Shown here piece after piece: positions 34,984 through 46,000 of a DNA stretch of 64,000 bases. Location of the stretch: positions 124,001 through 188,000 of the forward strand of contig NZ_VLLG01000006.1 in assembly GCF_007830125.1 (NCBI RefSeq). The letters are read 5' to 3'. The notes beneath the pieces were generated by a model. That model was not told the origin of the DNA and made no database searches. It saw only the letters and a list, made by a program, of their open reading frames with translations. This stretch comes from Chitinophaga japonensis. Lineage in GTDB: Bacteria; Bacteroidota; Bacteroidia; Chitinophagales; Chitinophagaceae. The position numbers and the translations under genes are program-made. How positions within the stretch are numbered: the stretch's first letter is position 1; each line of letters begins with the position of its first letter.

Positions 34984-37080
34984 TTAATGCTGGTGAAGGA
35001 ATGCGAAAGGCTCTGCCATCTGGTGAAAGCCGTTCCCGAAATAGCGGAAATATTCATTGATGCCGGTATCTGTTTCCCCGTGCTGGTACGCATACTGCGC
35101 GCGGATCCGTTTAAGGTTCAACGCGGGCGGCCGGTCGCTGTCCAGGCTGTCTACATCCAGTATAGGCTTGGTGATCACGTATTTGAGCCGCTGGGAGTCC
35201 AGGTCAAATATCAGAGTGCAGGCGCCCCTGAACTCAAAGCCGCCTTCGGGAACGGGCACGCCGGCGTCTGTCTTGTCGGAAAGCGGGTCCCGGGCAGGCG
35301 TATAATGCTCCACGATCTCCCCGTTCCGGAACACCACGCCGGCGCGCTGTACAATGGAAAACACCACATTGTTGACCTGCGCGCCATTGGGCCCTACGCG
35401 GGACACCAGCCTCAGCTTCAGCACCTGGAAAGAGGCGCCTTCGTACTTGCCGGACCTGCGCAGGCCCAGCTCCCGGAAATTCTCTACAAAGGCCAGCCCC
35501 GTGAGCCGGGCAAAATCCATGGAGTGAGTAAACCGCTCGTTCAGGCAACTGTGCAGGCCCGGCACCAGGGGCTTGCCTTCTTCATACAGGCCGGTAATGT
35601 ATTCCCGGGTCTTGTAGTAGATCTTTTCCCGGTCGTTCACGTATTTGATCTCGTTGCCGTAGCCGCGCAGGAAGCCGTTCACGATGCCCAGCAGCTCTTT
35701 GGTGGTCTCGCTGGTATAGCCGTTATGGTCCTCCTGGTTCGCCGTGCCGTTCTCCCCCTGTATGTAGCCGATATTACGCAGCGGGAAACGCAGGCTTTCC
35801 ACGCTCAGGGTCTTCACCCCTTCCGGGTAAATGCCCCTTCTGCGGAAAGCGTCAATAAAGGCCAGGCGGTAGTCGCGGTTATCGTCCGCCACCACATCCA
35901 TATCCGCCGTAATAATGGCGCGGAGGTAATCGCCGAAGGTGATGTCAATGGGCGGGCAGTAATCGATCGCGCGGATGCACATGGTCAGCACATGCCCGGC
36001 GGCCTTGGCGGCTTCATTGGCCAGGCGGTCCGTCAGGTCGGGCGGAATGTCGCCCTGGCGCAGGATGCCGGTGCCATTGGAGGCAATACGCAGCAGGTCG
36101 GCGATCCGGCTCTTATAGATAGCAAGGAACGCTTCAAACACGGCAGCCACCAGGATGCTGCCCCTGGCATGCGGCTCCATTTCCCGCCGGTAGGCCGCGG
36201 GGTCCGGCACGTGCGGCTGCCACTCCCGGGTGGTCTCGTCTATGCCGCCAATGGCGTCGCGCAGGCTGCCGTAGTCACCAATGGCGCTGCCAAACTCCTG
36301 CGCCAGTTGTCCCAGCAGGTTCTGCGCGCCCAGGTCGCCGCGGGTTTTGGATATCTGGTGCTTCAATACTTCGGGAAACGTAAAGTGCTGGAACAGGGCC
36401 ACAATATCTGCAAAAGCCTCATGAAAGGCCAGCACATCCGGGTTGGTAGGCTCGTTATAGTAGTTATGCAGACCGTCCAGTATGGCGTGCGTGATCTCGT
36501 GGGCAATAATATCGTGGCTCAGGCAGGTAAACACTACGGAATTGGGCATGTGCAGGGTCTCGTCTGCCGGTGTGGAAGCAAAGTAGCCGAACAGCAGCGC
36601 CTTCTTTACCGGGCTGTAATAGGCATTGGCCTCGCGCATGGCATGGGGGTAAATGCGCAGGCGGCGCACATACTCTTCCTTCACATCCACGTTCAGTATC
36701 CTGCGCGATTCCCACAGCACCTTGCGGCCCAGCGCCCTTTCAAAGTTGCGGATGGTGGTCATGGCTACCGCATACACCATCTGCTGGTGAAACTGCGGAT
36801 CGCTTTCGCTGGGGTCCATGCCGTCCTGGGCCAGGATGTAATCATCATCCAGGTTCACGGCCTTGTAATACCGGCCTACGGTCGGGTCATAGTCCACCAC
36901 CTCTATGTATTCGCCTACCGGGCCCGGCGTAAGCGGCTCCCAGGGCACTTTGTAAATAATGTCGTTAATGGCGGCCGTGTCTATTTTAAGGGACAGGCTG
37001 GGATCAAACGCATACCCGCGCAGTTTGCGAAATGGCGGCGTTTTAGCGTAGTAATTGGGAGGATTGGGAATAGCAGCCAT
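34984..37080 (-). CDS. Leaderless zinc metallopeptidase-like protein (HExxH)
   Basis: A 698-residue protein without signal peptide (MAAIPNPPNYYAKTPPFRKL). The zinc-binding helix is SHDIIAHEITHAILDGLHNY (HEITH at 194-198). Glu221 in FHEAFADIVALF, 22 residues after the HExxH motif, is the likely third ligand. This pattern resembles thermolysin (M4), where the spacing is 19, so the protein is a distant gluzincin. N-terminal residues about 50-150 and the whole C-terminal half (FRGACTLIFDLDSQRLKYVI) match no family I recognise. Substrate unknown. The gene heads a two-gene unit with the MBL-fold protein. M4 enzymes are normally secreted with a propeptide, so the leaderless form is odd. Confidence 0.82.
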   Translation of the reverse strand: MAAIPNPPNYYAKTPPFRKLRGYAFDPSLSLKIDTAAINDIIYKVPWEPLTPGPVGEYIEVVDYDPTVGRYYKAVNLDDDYILAQDGMDPSESDPQFHQQMVYAVAMTTIRNFERALGRKVLWESRRILNVDVKEEYVRRLRIYPHAMREANAYYSPVKKALLFGYFASTPADETLHMPNSVVFTCLSHDIIAHEITHAILDGLHNYYNEPTNPDVLAFHEAFADIVALFQHFTFPEVLKHQISKTRGDLGAQNLLGQLAQEFGSAIGDYGSLRDAIGGIDETTREWQPHVPDPAAYRREMEPHARGSILVAAVFEAFLAIYKSRIADLLRIASNGTGILRQGDIPPDLTDRLANEAAKAAGHVLTMCIRAIDYCPPIDITFGDYLRAIITADMDVVADDNRDYRLAFIDAFRRRGIYPEGVKTLSVESLRFPLRNIGYIQGENGTANQEDHNGYTSETTKELLGIVNGFLRGYGNEIKYVNDREKIYYKTREYITGLYEEGKPLVPGLHSCLNERFTHSMDFARLTGLAFVENFRELGLRRSGKYEGASFQVLKLRLVSRVGPNGAQVNNVVFSIVQRAGVVFRNGEIVEHYTPARDPLSDKTDAGVPVPEGGFEFRGACTLIFDLDSQRLKYVITKPILDVDSLDSDRPPALNLKRIRAQYAYQHGETDTGINEYFRYFGNGFHQMAEPFAFLHQH

Positions 37081-37317
37081 GTATCACTGTTTTAGTGAAC
37101 CAGGAATTCTTTTGGGGTCCGCAGGATATATCCTTGCTGATGCTTTGGGGTAATGGCAAGTTACTGACAGCCGTTCATCGGAGCTAATAACGTATGCAAG
37201 GTGGCATTTTTCCCGGAATAAACCATGCGTAGAAATACCTGATTTTTCAACGTTCGCCTGCTAAAACAAACGGATACTGAACAATTTTACGTTCCGGTAG
37301 TTAATAGATACAAGAAT

Positions 37318-37341
37318 GGGGCCGCCTGGACAGGCAGCCCC
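37318..37341. terminator. GC-rich stem-loop in the gap before the metallopeptidase-like gene
   Basis: Bases 37318-37327 pair with 37332-37341 around a four-base loop, with one mismatch. No T-run follows, so a terminator role is only possible. Confidence 0.35.
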
Positions 37342-37388
37342 TCCACGTATGCTATTCATCTATCGGTTGATAGCCAATGCGTTTTTAT

Positions 37389-37422
37389 ACCGGCTGCTGG
37401 CCTTTACCGCCAGCCAGCCGGT
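37389..37422 (-). terminator. Stem-loop after the adhesin operon's last gene
   Basis: Bases 37389-37401 pair with 37409-37422 with one bulged base and a seven-base loop, nine bases beyond the stop of the TPR/PD40 gene. It probably ends the adhesin-porP-TPR operon. Confidence 0.6.
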
Positions 37423-37430
37423 TATTTATT

Positions 37431-39035
37431 TTACTGCTGCCCGGGGCAGATCAGCTTTTCAATAGTAGTGGCATCCTGCACGCCGTGGGTATCCACGGGG
37501 ATGGTTTGCCGCAAGGTTCCGTTCACGTACACCCTGATCTCATATTCCGTATCCGCTTCCAGCATGGCCTCAAAATGACCATCTTCCAACAGGTAGCACC
37601 AGCCGATGCCGCGCTGCTTGTTATACAGGTACACACAGCAGCCCAGGAAGTTGGGACAGGTGGAGCCTTCCAGCTTAATGGTGAGCAGTGGCTTAATGGG
37701 CGTACGCAGGGGCTCCGGGTTGAAGCTGAGGAAGTAAATATCATCATCGCCTTTCCCGCCCTCGCGGTTGGATGACAGGAAGCCTTTTTCGTTATGGATC
37801 ACCGTGTAGAAAAAGTCATCGGCGGGCGAGTTGCGCGGCACATGCAGGTTTACCGGGGCGCTCCACTGGTCGCGGGCGCCGCTGGCTTCAAAAATGTCAA
37901 AGCCGCCCATGCCTGCGTGGCCCTTGCTGGCGTAGTAAAAAACGTTCCCGCCAGATACCGTGGGGAACTCGTCCTGTTCCGGCGTGTTGATCACCGGACC
38001 GCAGTTCTTCGGCGTGCCCCAGGTGGAATCCGGCTGTTTTTCGCAGTACCAGATATCGGTCTCGCCATAGCCGCCGGGCATATCAGAGGCGAAGTACAGC
38101 ACACTGCCGTCTGCACTCAGCGCCACATGCCCTACGGAAAAGGAATCCGGCCGGTTATAGGCAAAGGGTACCGGCTTTTGCCAGGCGCCGTTCTTATTCA
38201 CGGAATAGAAGACCATCAGGCGCCTGGTACCGTATACCGGCCAGCCTTTCATCTTTTTCCCGTGCGGCCGGTCGGGGTTGGTAATGGTAAAGTACACGGT
38301 GTCGTAATCAGCGGTATACGCCAGGGGCCCGATATGATATTTGAATTTGTTCAGCCTGGGCGACAGGTCGCGGATGGTGATCCTGCCATATTTATCCTCG
38401 CGTCCCAGGTACAGGCGCGCATAGTCCTGCATGGTCCAGCCATAGGAGCGGCGGTATCTTTTGCTTTTGCCGGATAGCTCATCGCGGCGCAGGCTGTCGG
38501 AGGTGAACAAGGCATAAGAGGTCTTGTAAAAAATGCCACCCCAATCCGCATAGCTGGTATTGGCCGGTGCGGCATTACGCAAAACAAAATCCGTGTCCGG
38601 CGATGCCAGCCATATTTTTGCGGAGTCGCACCCTGCGATACGATCTTTCACCCGGGCCTGGTCAGCGCCCGGCTGTTGCGCATATTTGTTGTACTGCGCT
38701 ACCGCTTCCTCATAACGGCCCAGGCTTTTCAGGGCATCCCCGTAATACAGCCAGTCCTCCGCTTTGGCATGCGTTGCATCCGCCGTAGCTTTTGCATACC
38801 ATTGGGCCGCTTTTTCGTAAGCATTCATCTTCCGGTAGCAATACGCCAGGCGGGTGATCACTTCCGGGTCTACCTTGCTCCTGTGCTTTATAAGGTCCTC
38901 GTAGAGGAGGGCGGCATTGCCGTATTCGTAGCGCATAAAATGTTCGTCCGCCTGCCTCCTGACCCTTGGCTGCTCCTGCGCATATACAGACAGCAGCAGG
39001 GAGGTAAAGACTATCGTAAGGAAAAGTTGCTTCAT
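37431..39035 (-). CDS. TPR and PD40 envelope protein of the adhesin/PorP operon, without an OmpA domain
   Basis: A 534-residue exported protein (signal LTIVFTSLLLSVYAQ). Residues about 25-150 are TPR-like repeats (YEYGNAALLYEDLIKHRSKV, AAQWYAKATADATHAKAEDW). Residues about 190-440 are PD40/WD-like propeller blades (ALSADGSVLYFASDMPGGYG, PTVSGGNVFYYASKGHAGMG, GFLSSNREGGKGDDDIYFLS). The last 90 residues form a small Cys-containing beta domain. Relatives near PorP/SprF genes, such as PorE-type proteins, usually end in an OmpA peptidoglycan-binding domain; that domain is absent here. It is last in the operon after the PorP/SprF-like gene and probably helps hold or display the adhesin at the cell surface. 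Confidence 0.82.
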   Translation of the reverse strand: MKQLFLTIVFTSLLLSVYAQEQPRVRRQADEHFMRYEYGNAALLYEDLIKHRSKVDPEVITRLAYCYRKMNAYEKAAQWYAKATADATHAKAEDWLYYGDALKSLGRYEEAVAQYNKYAQQPGADQARVKDRIAGCDSAKIWLASPDTDFVLRNAAPANTSYADWGGIFYKTSYALFTSDSLRRDELSGKSKRYRRSYGWTMQDYARLYLGREDKYGRITIRDLSPRLNKFKYHIGPLAYTADYDTVYFTITNPDRPHGKKMKGWPVYGTRRLMVFYSVNKNGAWQKPVPFAYNRPDSFSVGHVALSADGSVLYFASDMPGGYGETDIWYCEKQPDSTWGTPKNCGPVINTPEQDEFPTVSGGNVFYYASKGHAGMGGFDIFEASGARDQWSAPVNLHVPRNSPADDFFYTVIHNEKGFLSSNREGGKGDDDIYFLSFNPEPLRTPIKPLLTIKLEGSTCPNFLGCCVYLYNKQRGIGWCYLLEDGHFEAMLEADTEYEIRVYVNGTLRQTIPVDTHGVQDATTIEKLICPGQQ

Positions 39036-39069
39036 AGCTGATCAATTTATTGAAGTGCGTACCGGCACA

Positions 39070-40071
39070 TTAAAAATAGCGGGGGCTTAAGGTCCTGGCT
39101 TTGTTCTTCCGGGAGAATAGCCCGTAACCGATGCCTATTTCGTGCGTGCCTTTTTCGTAGCTGGCCAGTCCGTTCGTCGTATAGTCATAAGCGTAACCTA
39201 TGCGCAGGTAGTCCGTTGCAAAGAACTGCACCTGGAAACTGAAGGCGTCCTTCTGGCTCAGGTTGTCCTGCAGGTGATCCTTATTCCACACCTTTACCCC
39301 CGTGCGCCAGGAGGCGCCCAGCCATATCTTTTCCACGACCAGGAAAACGGCGTTCAGGTCCAGGTTGGTAGGGCCCTTGAAGTCCTCCTTCACCAGCAGG
39401 GAAGGCTTAAAGGACACGTGCTCCGACAGCGGGAACATGGTGCCCAGGGTCAGGTAGTAGTGCCGGATCTTTTTGATGGTCGCGTAATCATTCCCTTTCC
39501 AGGAATAGCGCGTGCCATCGTTAATTTCAGAAAGAAGGTCCATGGCAGAAAGGCCGGCATAAAACCGCGGGGTAAAAAAGTAAACGCCGAAGCGGAAATC
39601 GGGCACTATTTTCCGGGCCACGCCAGGCGGAATAGCCTGGTCGTTATCGTCGTTATAGGTAAGCGCCGTCCCGTCTACCGAGTACTGGGTGGCGCCGGCG
39701 CCTATGCCTAAGCATATGCGCCGATTGCCGGTTTCATCCAATGGGATACGGTAAGCATAGTTTGCATACAATGCCAGCGCCTGCTGCGGCCCCAGCTTGT
39801 CGTACATGAACTGCAGCCCCAGCCCTACCCTGTTGTCCGGGGCGGGCGCCACCCCGTCTATAGAGATGGAGCCGGTTTTGGGCGCGCCGGGCAGGCTGGT
39901 CCACTGCTGCCGGTAGGTGGCGTTGAGAAACCACATTTCCTTGTAGCCTGCATATGCGGGGTTTACACTTAACCCGTTGAACGCATACTGGCTGAACTGC
40001 AGGTTCTGTTGCGCCACGGCCGCTGCGCTGGCCGTGAGCAGGAACAGGATGGAGATTATTTTCCTTGTCAT
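39070..40071 (-). CDS. PorP/SprF-family type IX secretion outer-membrane protein
   Basis: A 333-residue outer-membrane beta-barrel with signal peptide (ISILFLLTASAAAVAQ) and the family start QNLQFSQYAFNGLSVNPAYA. Other family segments are WTSLPGAPKTGSISIDGVAP and LRIGYAYDYTTNGLASYEKG. PorP/SprF proteins serve T9SS cargo that carries the type B C-terminal signal, often one barrel per adhesin, as SprF does for SprB. The gene lies 28 bases behind the 2932-residue adhesin, which fits a dedicated partner role. The core T9SS genes are elsewhere in the genome. Confidence 0.92.
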   Translation of the reverse strand: MTRKIISILFLLTASAAAVAQQNLQFSQYAFNGLSVNPAYAGYKEMWFLNATYRQQWTSLPGAPKTGSISIDGVAPAPDNRVGLGLQFMYDKLGPQQALALYANYAYRIPLDETGNRRICLGIGAGATQYSVDGTALTYNDDNDQAIPPGVARKIVPDFRFGVYFFTPRFYAGLSAMDLLSEINDGTRYSWKGNDYATIKKIRHYYLTLGTMFPLSEHVSFKPSLLVKEDFKGPTNLDLNAVFLVVEKIWLGASWRTGVKVWNKDHLQDNLSQKDAFSFQVQFFATDYLRIGYAYDYTTNGLASYEKGTHEIGIGYGLFSRKNKARTLSPRYF

Positions 40072-40099
40072 AAGACAATTTTTAAAGTTCTACAAATGA

Positions 40100-43000
40100 T
40101 TACCGCAACAATTGAAGCCAGCCCTGGAATTCTTTTTCCGCGCCTGCTGCATCCCTTACTTTCAGCACGTAGTAGTAGATGCCCTGGCTTAACCCGGCGC
40201 CGTCCCAGTCATTGCTGTAGTTATCTGAACGATATACCTGGTTGCCCCAGCGGTTATAGATCTCTATGCGTACGTTCGTGTACCTTGACAATCCTTTGAT
40301 CACAAAGCGGTCGTTCCTGCCGTCACCGTTGGGGGTGAAGGTGTTGGGAATGAACAGCTCCTCTCCTTCCACGGTGACCACCGGCGCGATGTCCTCGTTG
40401 TTGTCCATCACCAGCTCCTGTTCGTTGCCGCGCACCACCGCACTGTCAGTCATGCTGCCGTTGCTCAATACGCGGGTCGTGAAGGTGAGCACCAGTCTTT
40501 CATCCAGCGCCAGCGGTCCCACGTTCCATATAATAGCGTGCGTAGCCGGGTCGTAGGTAGCGGCGCCACTGGCCACCAGTATGTCCCTGGGCGCGTTCAG
40601 CATGGGTGGCAGCAGGTTGGACACCACCACGCCGGTAGCGTTATCCGGCCCGTTGTTCACTACTTCCACCGTATAGGTAACGTAATCGCCTGTACGGATC
40701 GTGGTGGTTTGCGGCGTTACGGTCACGGCCAGGTCGGTTACCGGTGCTTCCGGTTGCCGCCAGTCGCGGTCATTGCCCGGGTTGTTCACATCCGGGTAGC
40801 TGCCGGGCATAGTGCCGTTGGTGGGGTCCGCTGCCGCCGGGTTAGCGTCGTAGCCATCCAGCAGGCCGTCGTTGTCGGCATCGGCGGCGCCGGGTTGCTT
40901 TTCATCACCGTCTATCACACCGTTGCCGTTGGTATCCCAGCCTTCCAGGCGGTCGGGCTTGCCGTCATTATCCGTATCCAGGTCCAGGTAATCCGGTGTA
41001 TCAGCGCCATCAGTATTTACCGGCGTTGTACCTGCACCACCCGGGCCATTCGTGGGGTCGTAAGCATTATCCAGCCCATCGCCATCACTGTCCATACCGG
41101 TGGGCGGCAGGTAACCGTTGGTGCTTTGCGCTTCTATGTTATCTACAATACCGTCGTTATCCGCATCCAGGTCCAGGTAATCCGGCAGGCCATCGCCATC
41201 CGTGTCGGGTGGTGTCAGCGCCGGCAGGTTATCCACCGGGTCGCTCCAGCCGTTGCCGTCGGTATCTGCGCCGTCTGCCAGGCCATTGTTGTCCGTATCC
41301 GGGAGGCCGGCTTCCTGCACATCGGTAATACCGTCGTTGTCGGAGTCTATATCCCACAGGTTGGGTACACCATCCCTGTCCTGGTCATCCCCGGCCGGGT
41401 AGCTGTCCGGCTTGCCGTCAGCGTTATTATCCGGGCCGGTTATTACCAATGGTGTACCGCCTGTCGGAGTATTGTTCACGGGATCTATCGCATCGTTGAA
41501 CCCGTCTTTGTCTGCATCAGTGAACGGCCCATCCGGTTTGCCGTCGTTATTGGCGTCTGTGCCGCCGGCTTCCACCACATCCGGTATACCGTCATTATCA
41601 CTATCCAGGTCCTGCGCATTGGGGATGCCGTCGCCATCCGTATCCAGCGGGGTCAGCGGGGTACCGCCCTGTGCAGGATCATATTTATCGGGCACCCCGT
41701 TCTTATCCTGGTCAGTTGGGTCATCTACCAGTCCGTCGCCATTGGTATCCGTGCCGCCGGCTTCTATGATATCCGGTACGCCGTCGTTATCGCTGTCCAG
41801 GTCCTGGTAGTCCGGGATGCCGTCGCCATCGGTATCTACCGGGTTGTTCGGGTCAGGTCCGATTTCGGTGGTATCGGGTATACCATCGTTGTCGTCATCC
41901 AGGTCTATATCATCCGGTACGCCGTCGTTGTCATTATCCGGGCCGGATACCGGCTCTCTCCAGTCGCGGTCATTGCCGGGATCATTCATATCCGGGTAGC
42001 TGGCAGGCGTAGTGCCGTTAGTGGGGTTGATTGTCGTTGGGTCGTTATCGTAGCCATCCAGCAGACCATCGTTATCGGCATCAGTAGTGCCGGGTTGTTT
42101 TTCTGCACCGTCAATCACGCCATTGCCATTGATATCCCAGCCTTCAATAATATCCGGCTTGCCGTCATTGTCCGTATCCAGGTCCAGATAATCCGGTGCA
42201 TCGGAGCTGTCTTTGTTCACCGGCGTCAGACCAGGTCCGCCAAATCCATTCGTGGGATCGTAGGCATCGTCCAGGCCATCGCCATCCGTATCTGTACCGG
42301 TGGGCGGTATGTAGCCATCGGTGCTTTGACTTTCTATGTTATCTACAATGCCATCATTGTCGGCATCTATGTCGATGTAATCCGGTATGCCGTCGCCGTC
42401 TGTATCCGGCGGGGTCAGCGGGGTGCCACCCTGGTCCGGATCAAATTCATCCGGTACACCGTCGTTATCCGTGTCGGTGGGATCGCCCATACCGTCGCCG
42501 TCAGGATCGCTACCGCCGGCTTCTATGATATCAGGTACGCCGTCGTTATCGCTGTCCAGGTCCTGGTGATCCGGTACGCCATCGCCATCGGTATCCCGAG
42601 GGTTGTCCGGGTCAGGGCCTTGTTCAACCGTATCCGGTATGCCATCGTTATCATCGTCAGGGTCGGTAATGTCGGGAACACCATCGCCATCCGTATCCTT
42701 AGCAGGTACCGGGTCACGCCAGTCGCGGTCATTGCCGGGATTGTTCATATCCGGGTAGCTGGCAGGCGTGGTGCCGTTGGTGGGATTGATGGCAGCGGTG
42801 TCCGCATCAAAACCATCCAGCAAGCCATCGTTATCGGCATCAGTAGTGCCGGGTTGTTTTTCTGCACCATCTATCACGCCATTGCCATTGATATCCCAGC
42901 CTTCAATAATATCCGGCTTGCCGTCATTGTCCGTATCCAGGTCCAGGTAATCCGGTACATCGGAGCTGTCTTTGTTCACCGGTGTTAGACCAGGTCCGCC

Positions 43001-46000
43001 AAAACCATTCGTGGGATCGTAGGCATCGTCCAGGCCATCACCATCTGTATCTGTGCCGGTGGGCGGTATGTAGCCATCGGTGCTTTGACTTTCTATGTTA
43101 TCTACAATGCCGTCATTATCGGCATCTATGTCGATGTAATCCGGTATGCCATCGCCGTCAGTGTCCGGCGGGTTGTCCGGGTCAGGGCCTTGTTCAACCG
43201 TATCCGGTATGCCATCGTTATCATCGTCAGGGTCGGTAATGTCGGGTATACCATCGCCATCCGTATCCTTAGCAGGTACCGGGTCACGCCAGTCGCGGTC
43301 ATCGCCGGGGTTGTTCATATCCGGGTAGCTCGTTGGGGTAGTGCCGTTAGTGGGATTGATGACAGTAGTGTCCGCATCAAAGCCATCCAGCAGGCCGTCG
43401 TTATCTACGTCTGTCGTGTCAGGCTGTTTTTCTGCACCATCTATCACACCATTGCCGTTGGTATCCCAGCCTTCAATAATATCCGGCTTGCCGTCATTGT
43501 CTGTATCCAGGTCTAAATAATCCGACGTATCGGTGCTGTCGGTATTTACCGGCGCCAGGCCAGGTCCGCCAAATCCATTCGTGGGATCGTAGGCATCGTC
43601 CAGGCCATCGCCATCCGTATCTGAGCCGCTGGGTGGTATGTAGCCATCGGTGCTTTGACTTTCTATGTTATCTACAATGCCATCATTGTCGGAATCCAGG
43701 TCCAGGTAATCCGGTACGCCATCGCCATCGGTATCCCGAGGGTTGTCCGGGTCAGGGCCTTGTTCAACCGTATCCGGTATGCCATCGTTATCATCGTCAG
43801 GATCGGTAATGTCGGGAACACCATCATTATCGCGATCTGCCAATGTGGTTATATATACCGTAGCAGTATCGGTAGCACCCAGGGTATCGCTTACCACGTA
43901 TTGCAGGCTGTCCAGGCCAACAAAAGCGCTGTCGGGCGTGTAGGTAAGGTTACCGCTGGAATCCAGGGTAATGCTGCCATGCAGCGGTTGCGTAATAACC
44001 GTTGTGCCACTGCTGTCCAGCGGCGCCGCATCTGTGGCCGTACTGTCATTGTCCAGTATATTCAGGGTCACCGGCACATTCACGGGAGTGGCGGCGCTGT
44101 CATTTACCGCTACAGGTGTGGATACCACCAGCGTCAGCGGGCAACGGGCGCCATCATTATTGCCGGAAGAGGGGCCACTTGCCATAAAGGTGGCTGTCAG
44201 GTTCCCATTATGCGGGTTAGCGATCTTAAAGATGCTACCGCTGGCATTATCGCTCAGGTACAGGCTACCTTCCACATCCATGTATACGGCGCCAAAACCG
44301 GTGGCAGCCCGAATGCCGCCGCCGGCAACGTCGCCTACAACAGTGCGTGCGCCGGTGTTGGGGTTGAAGCGGACCAGGCGGGGAATAGCATTGACAATCT
44401 CAACACCATAAAGGTTGCCGTCAATGGGACTGAAGGCCCAATCGGCAATAGCTGTGGCTACGGTGGTCAATGGCGGCAACGCTTTCAGGTAATTCGGAGA
44501 AGCAGGGTTCAGGTCTATCCTGAAAATTTCAGTGCTTGCCGCGTAGAAGTACATGATACCATCCGTGTTGATGTCCCCGTTGTGATAGGCGCCGGTGAGC
44601 CCGGCAATAGCAAATGTTTGCACGGACCAGTCACTACCAATGCGCACCACCTGATTAGTGCCGGAACGAACCGCCCACAGGTGATTATCCTTCACATTAT
44701 ACCCCATGGAGTTCATGGCGGTATTGGCGCCGGTGCCCAGCAGGTTGTCCTTCACCATGGAATACTGGCCGTTGCTGAGATTCACCAGGTACAGGTCCGT
44801 AGGATTCTCCTGTATCAGGAAGCCCACAGACGCATTACAGTTCAGGGGTGGCTGCGCCGCCACGATCCTGATAAACACCATCGCCGTATCCGGTATGCCC
44901 GCCGTATCCCTTACCAGGTATTGCAGCGTATCGCGGCCGGTAAAGTTCAGGGCCGGGGTGTAGGTGACCTGCCCGGTGGCCGGATCTACCGTAACCGTAC
45001 CGTTCCGCGGCTGCGCCGTAATGGTCACACTGCTACTGTCCAGCAGTGCGCCTCCCGCTACCGTGCTGTCATTATATAACACTTGTATTACAACCGGTTT
45101 ATTCGCGTCTGTCGTCACCGTATCATTTACGGCAACCGGCGGCAGGCCGGCCAGCGGGCAGCGGGCGCCATCGCCTCCGCCCGCCGGGCTTTGCGAAATA
45201 AGAGCAGCAGTGATACCGCCCGTATGCGGACTGGCAATCCGGTAAATGTTGCCGGTAGTATTGTTGGTCACATACAGATCGCCCGCCGCATCCATATAGG
45301 AAGACCCAAAGGTCTGAGCGCCCCGGATACCGCCGCCGCTTACCGCACCTACAAGGGTACGCGCACCGGTTGCAGGATTGATACGGTACAACTGCCAGTT
45401 ATAATCATCAATTGCATATAAGCTGCTATCCACAGGACTGAAGGACCAGTCTGAAATAGTGGAAGCCGTTGTGGTCAATGGCGGCAATGCTTTCAGGTAG
45501 CCGGGGGATGCAGGGTTCACATCCACCCGGTATATGGTAGTACTGGTGCCGGGAGAACCGGCATACAGGTACAGGATGCCATCACTGTCAATGTCGCCGG
45601 TGTTAAAATTACCGCTGGCAGGCAGCCCGGCAATGGCGAACGCCTGCACCGACCAATCGCTGCCTATACGCACGACCTGGTTGGTACCGTTACGCGCCGC
45701 CCAAAGGAGGTTATCGGTTACATTATAGCCCATTGCATTCATCCCGGCATTGGCGCCGCCCAACAGGTTGTCTTTTGCCAGCGTGACAGCGCCGGTTGAA
45801 ATATCCACCAGGTACATATCCGCGGGATTATCCCGTACCAGGTAGCCGGTAGCGGATATACAGTCGAATACAGGTTGTACCGGCGTTACCCTGATAAATA
45901 CGGTAGCCGTATCGGCCAGGCCTGCGGTATCCTTCACTATGTATTGCAGCGTATCCATTCCCGTATAGCCGGCGCCGGGCGTATAGGTGAGCTTACCACC

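Larger units (their letters stand above)
37081..37430. other. Gap of 350 bases upstream of the metallopeptidase-like gene
   Basis: The stretch holds the two stem-loops listed separately and, nearer 37081, the presumed promoter of the metallopeptidase-like gene; I see no exact TAnnTTTG box on its strand. No open frame of note. Confidence 0.5.

Noticed and set aside
37431..39035. OmpA-family protein call for the TPR/PD40 gene
   Set aside because: TPR and PD40 parts match OmpA-type PorE relatives but no OmpA C-terminal domain is present, so the name would mislead.
40538..42988. Plus-strand open frame of 816 codons with Ile/Val/Arg repeats
   Set aside because: It is the antisense reading of the thrombospondin-3 repeats; its periodic pattern comes from the repeats on the other strand.
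40760..43845. Possible CRISPR-like array because of regular repeats
   Set aside because: The repeats are long, vary in spacing, and encode in-frame DxDxDGxxD thrombospondin-3 motifs.
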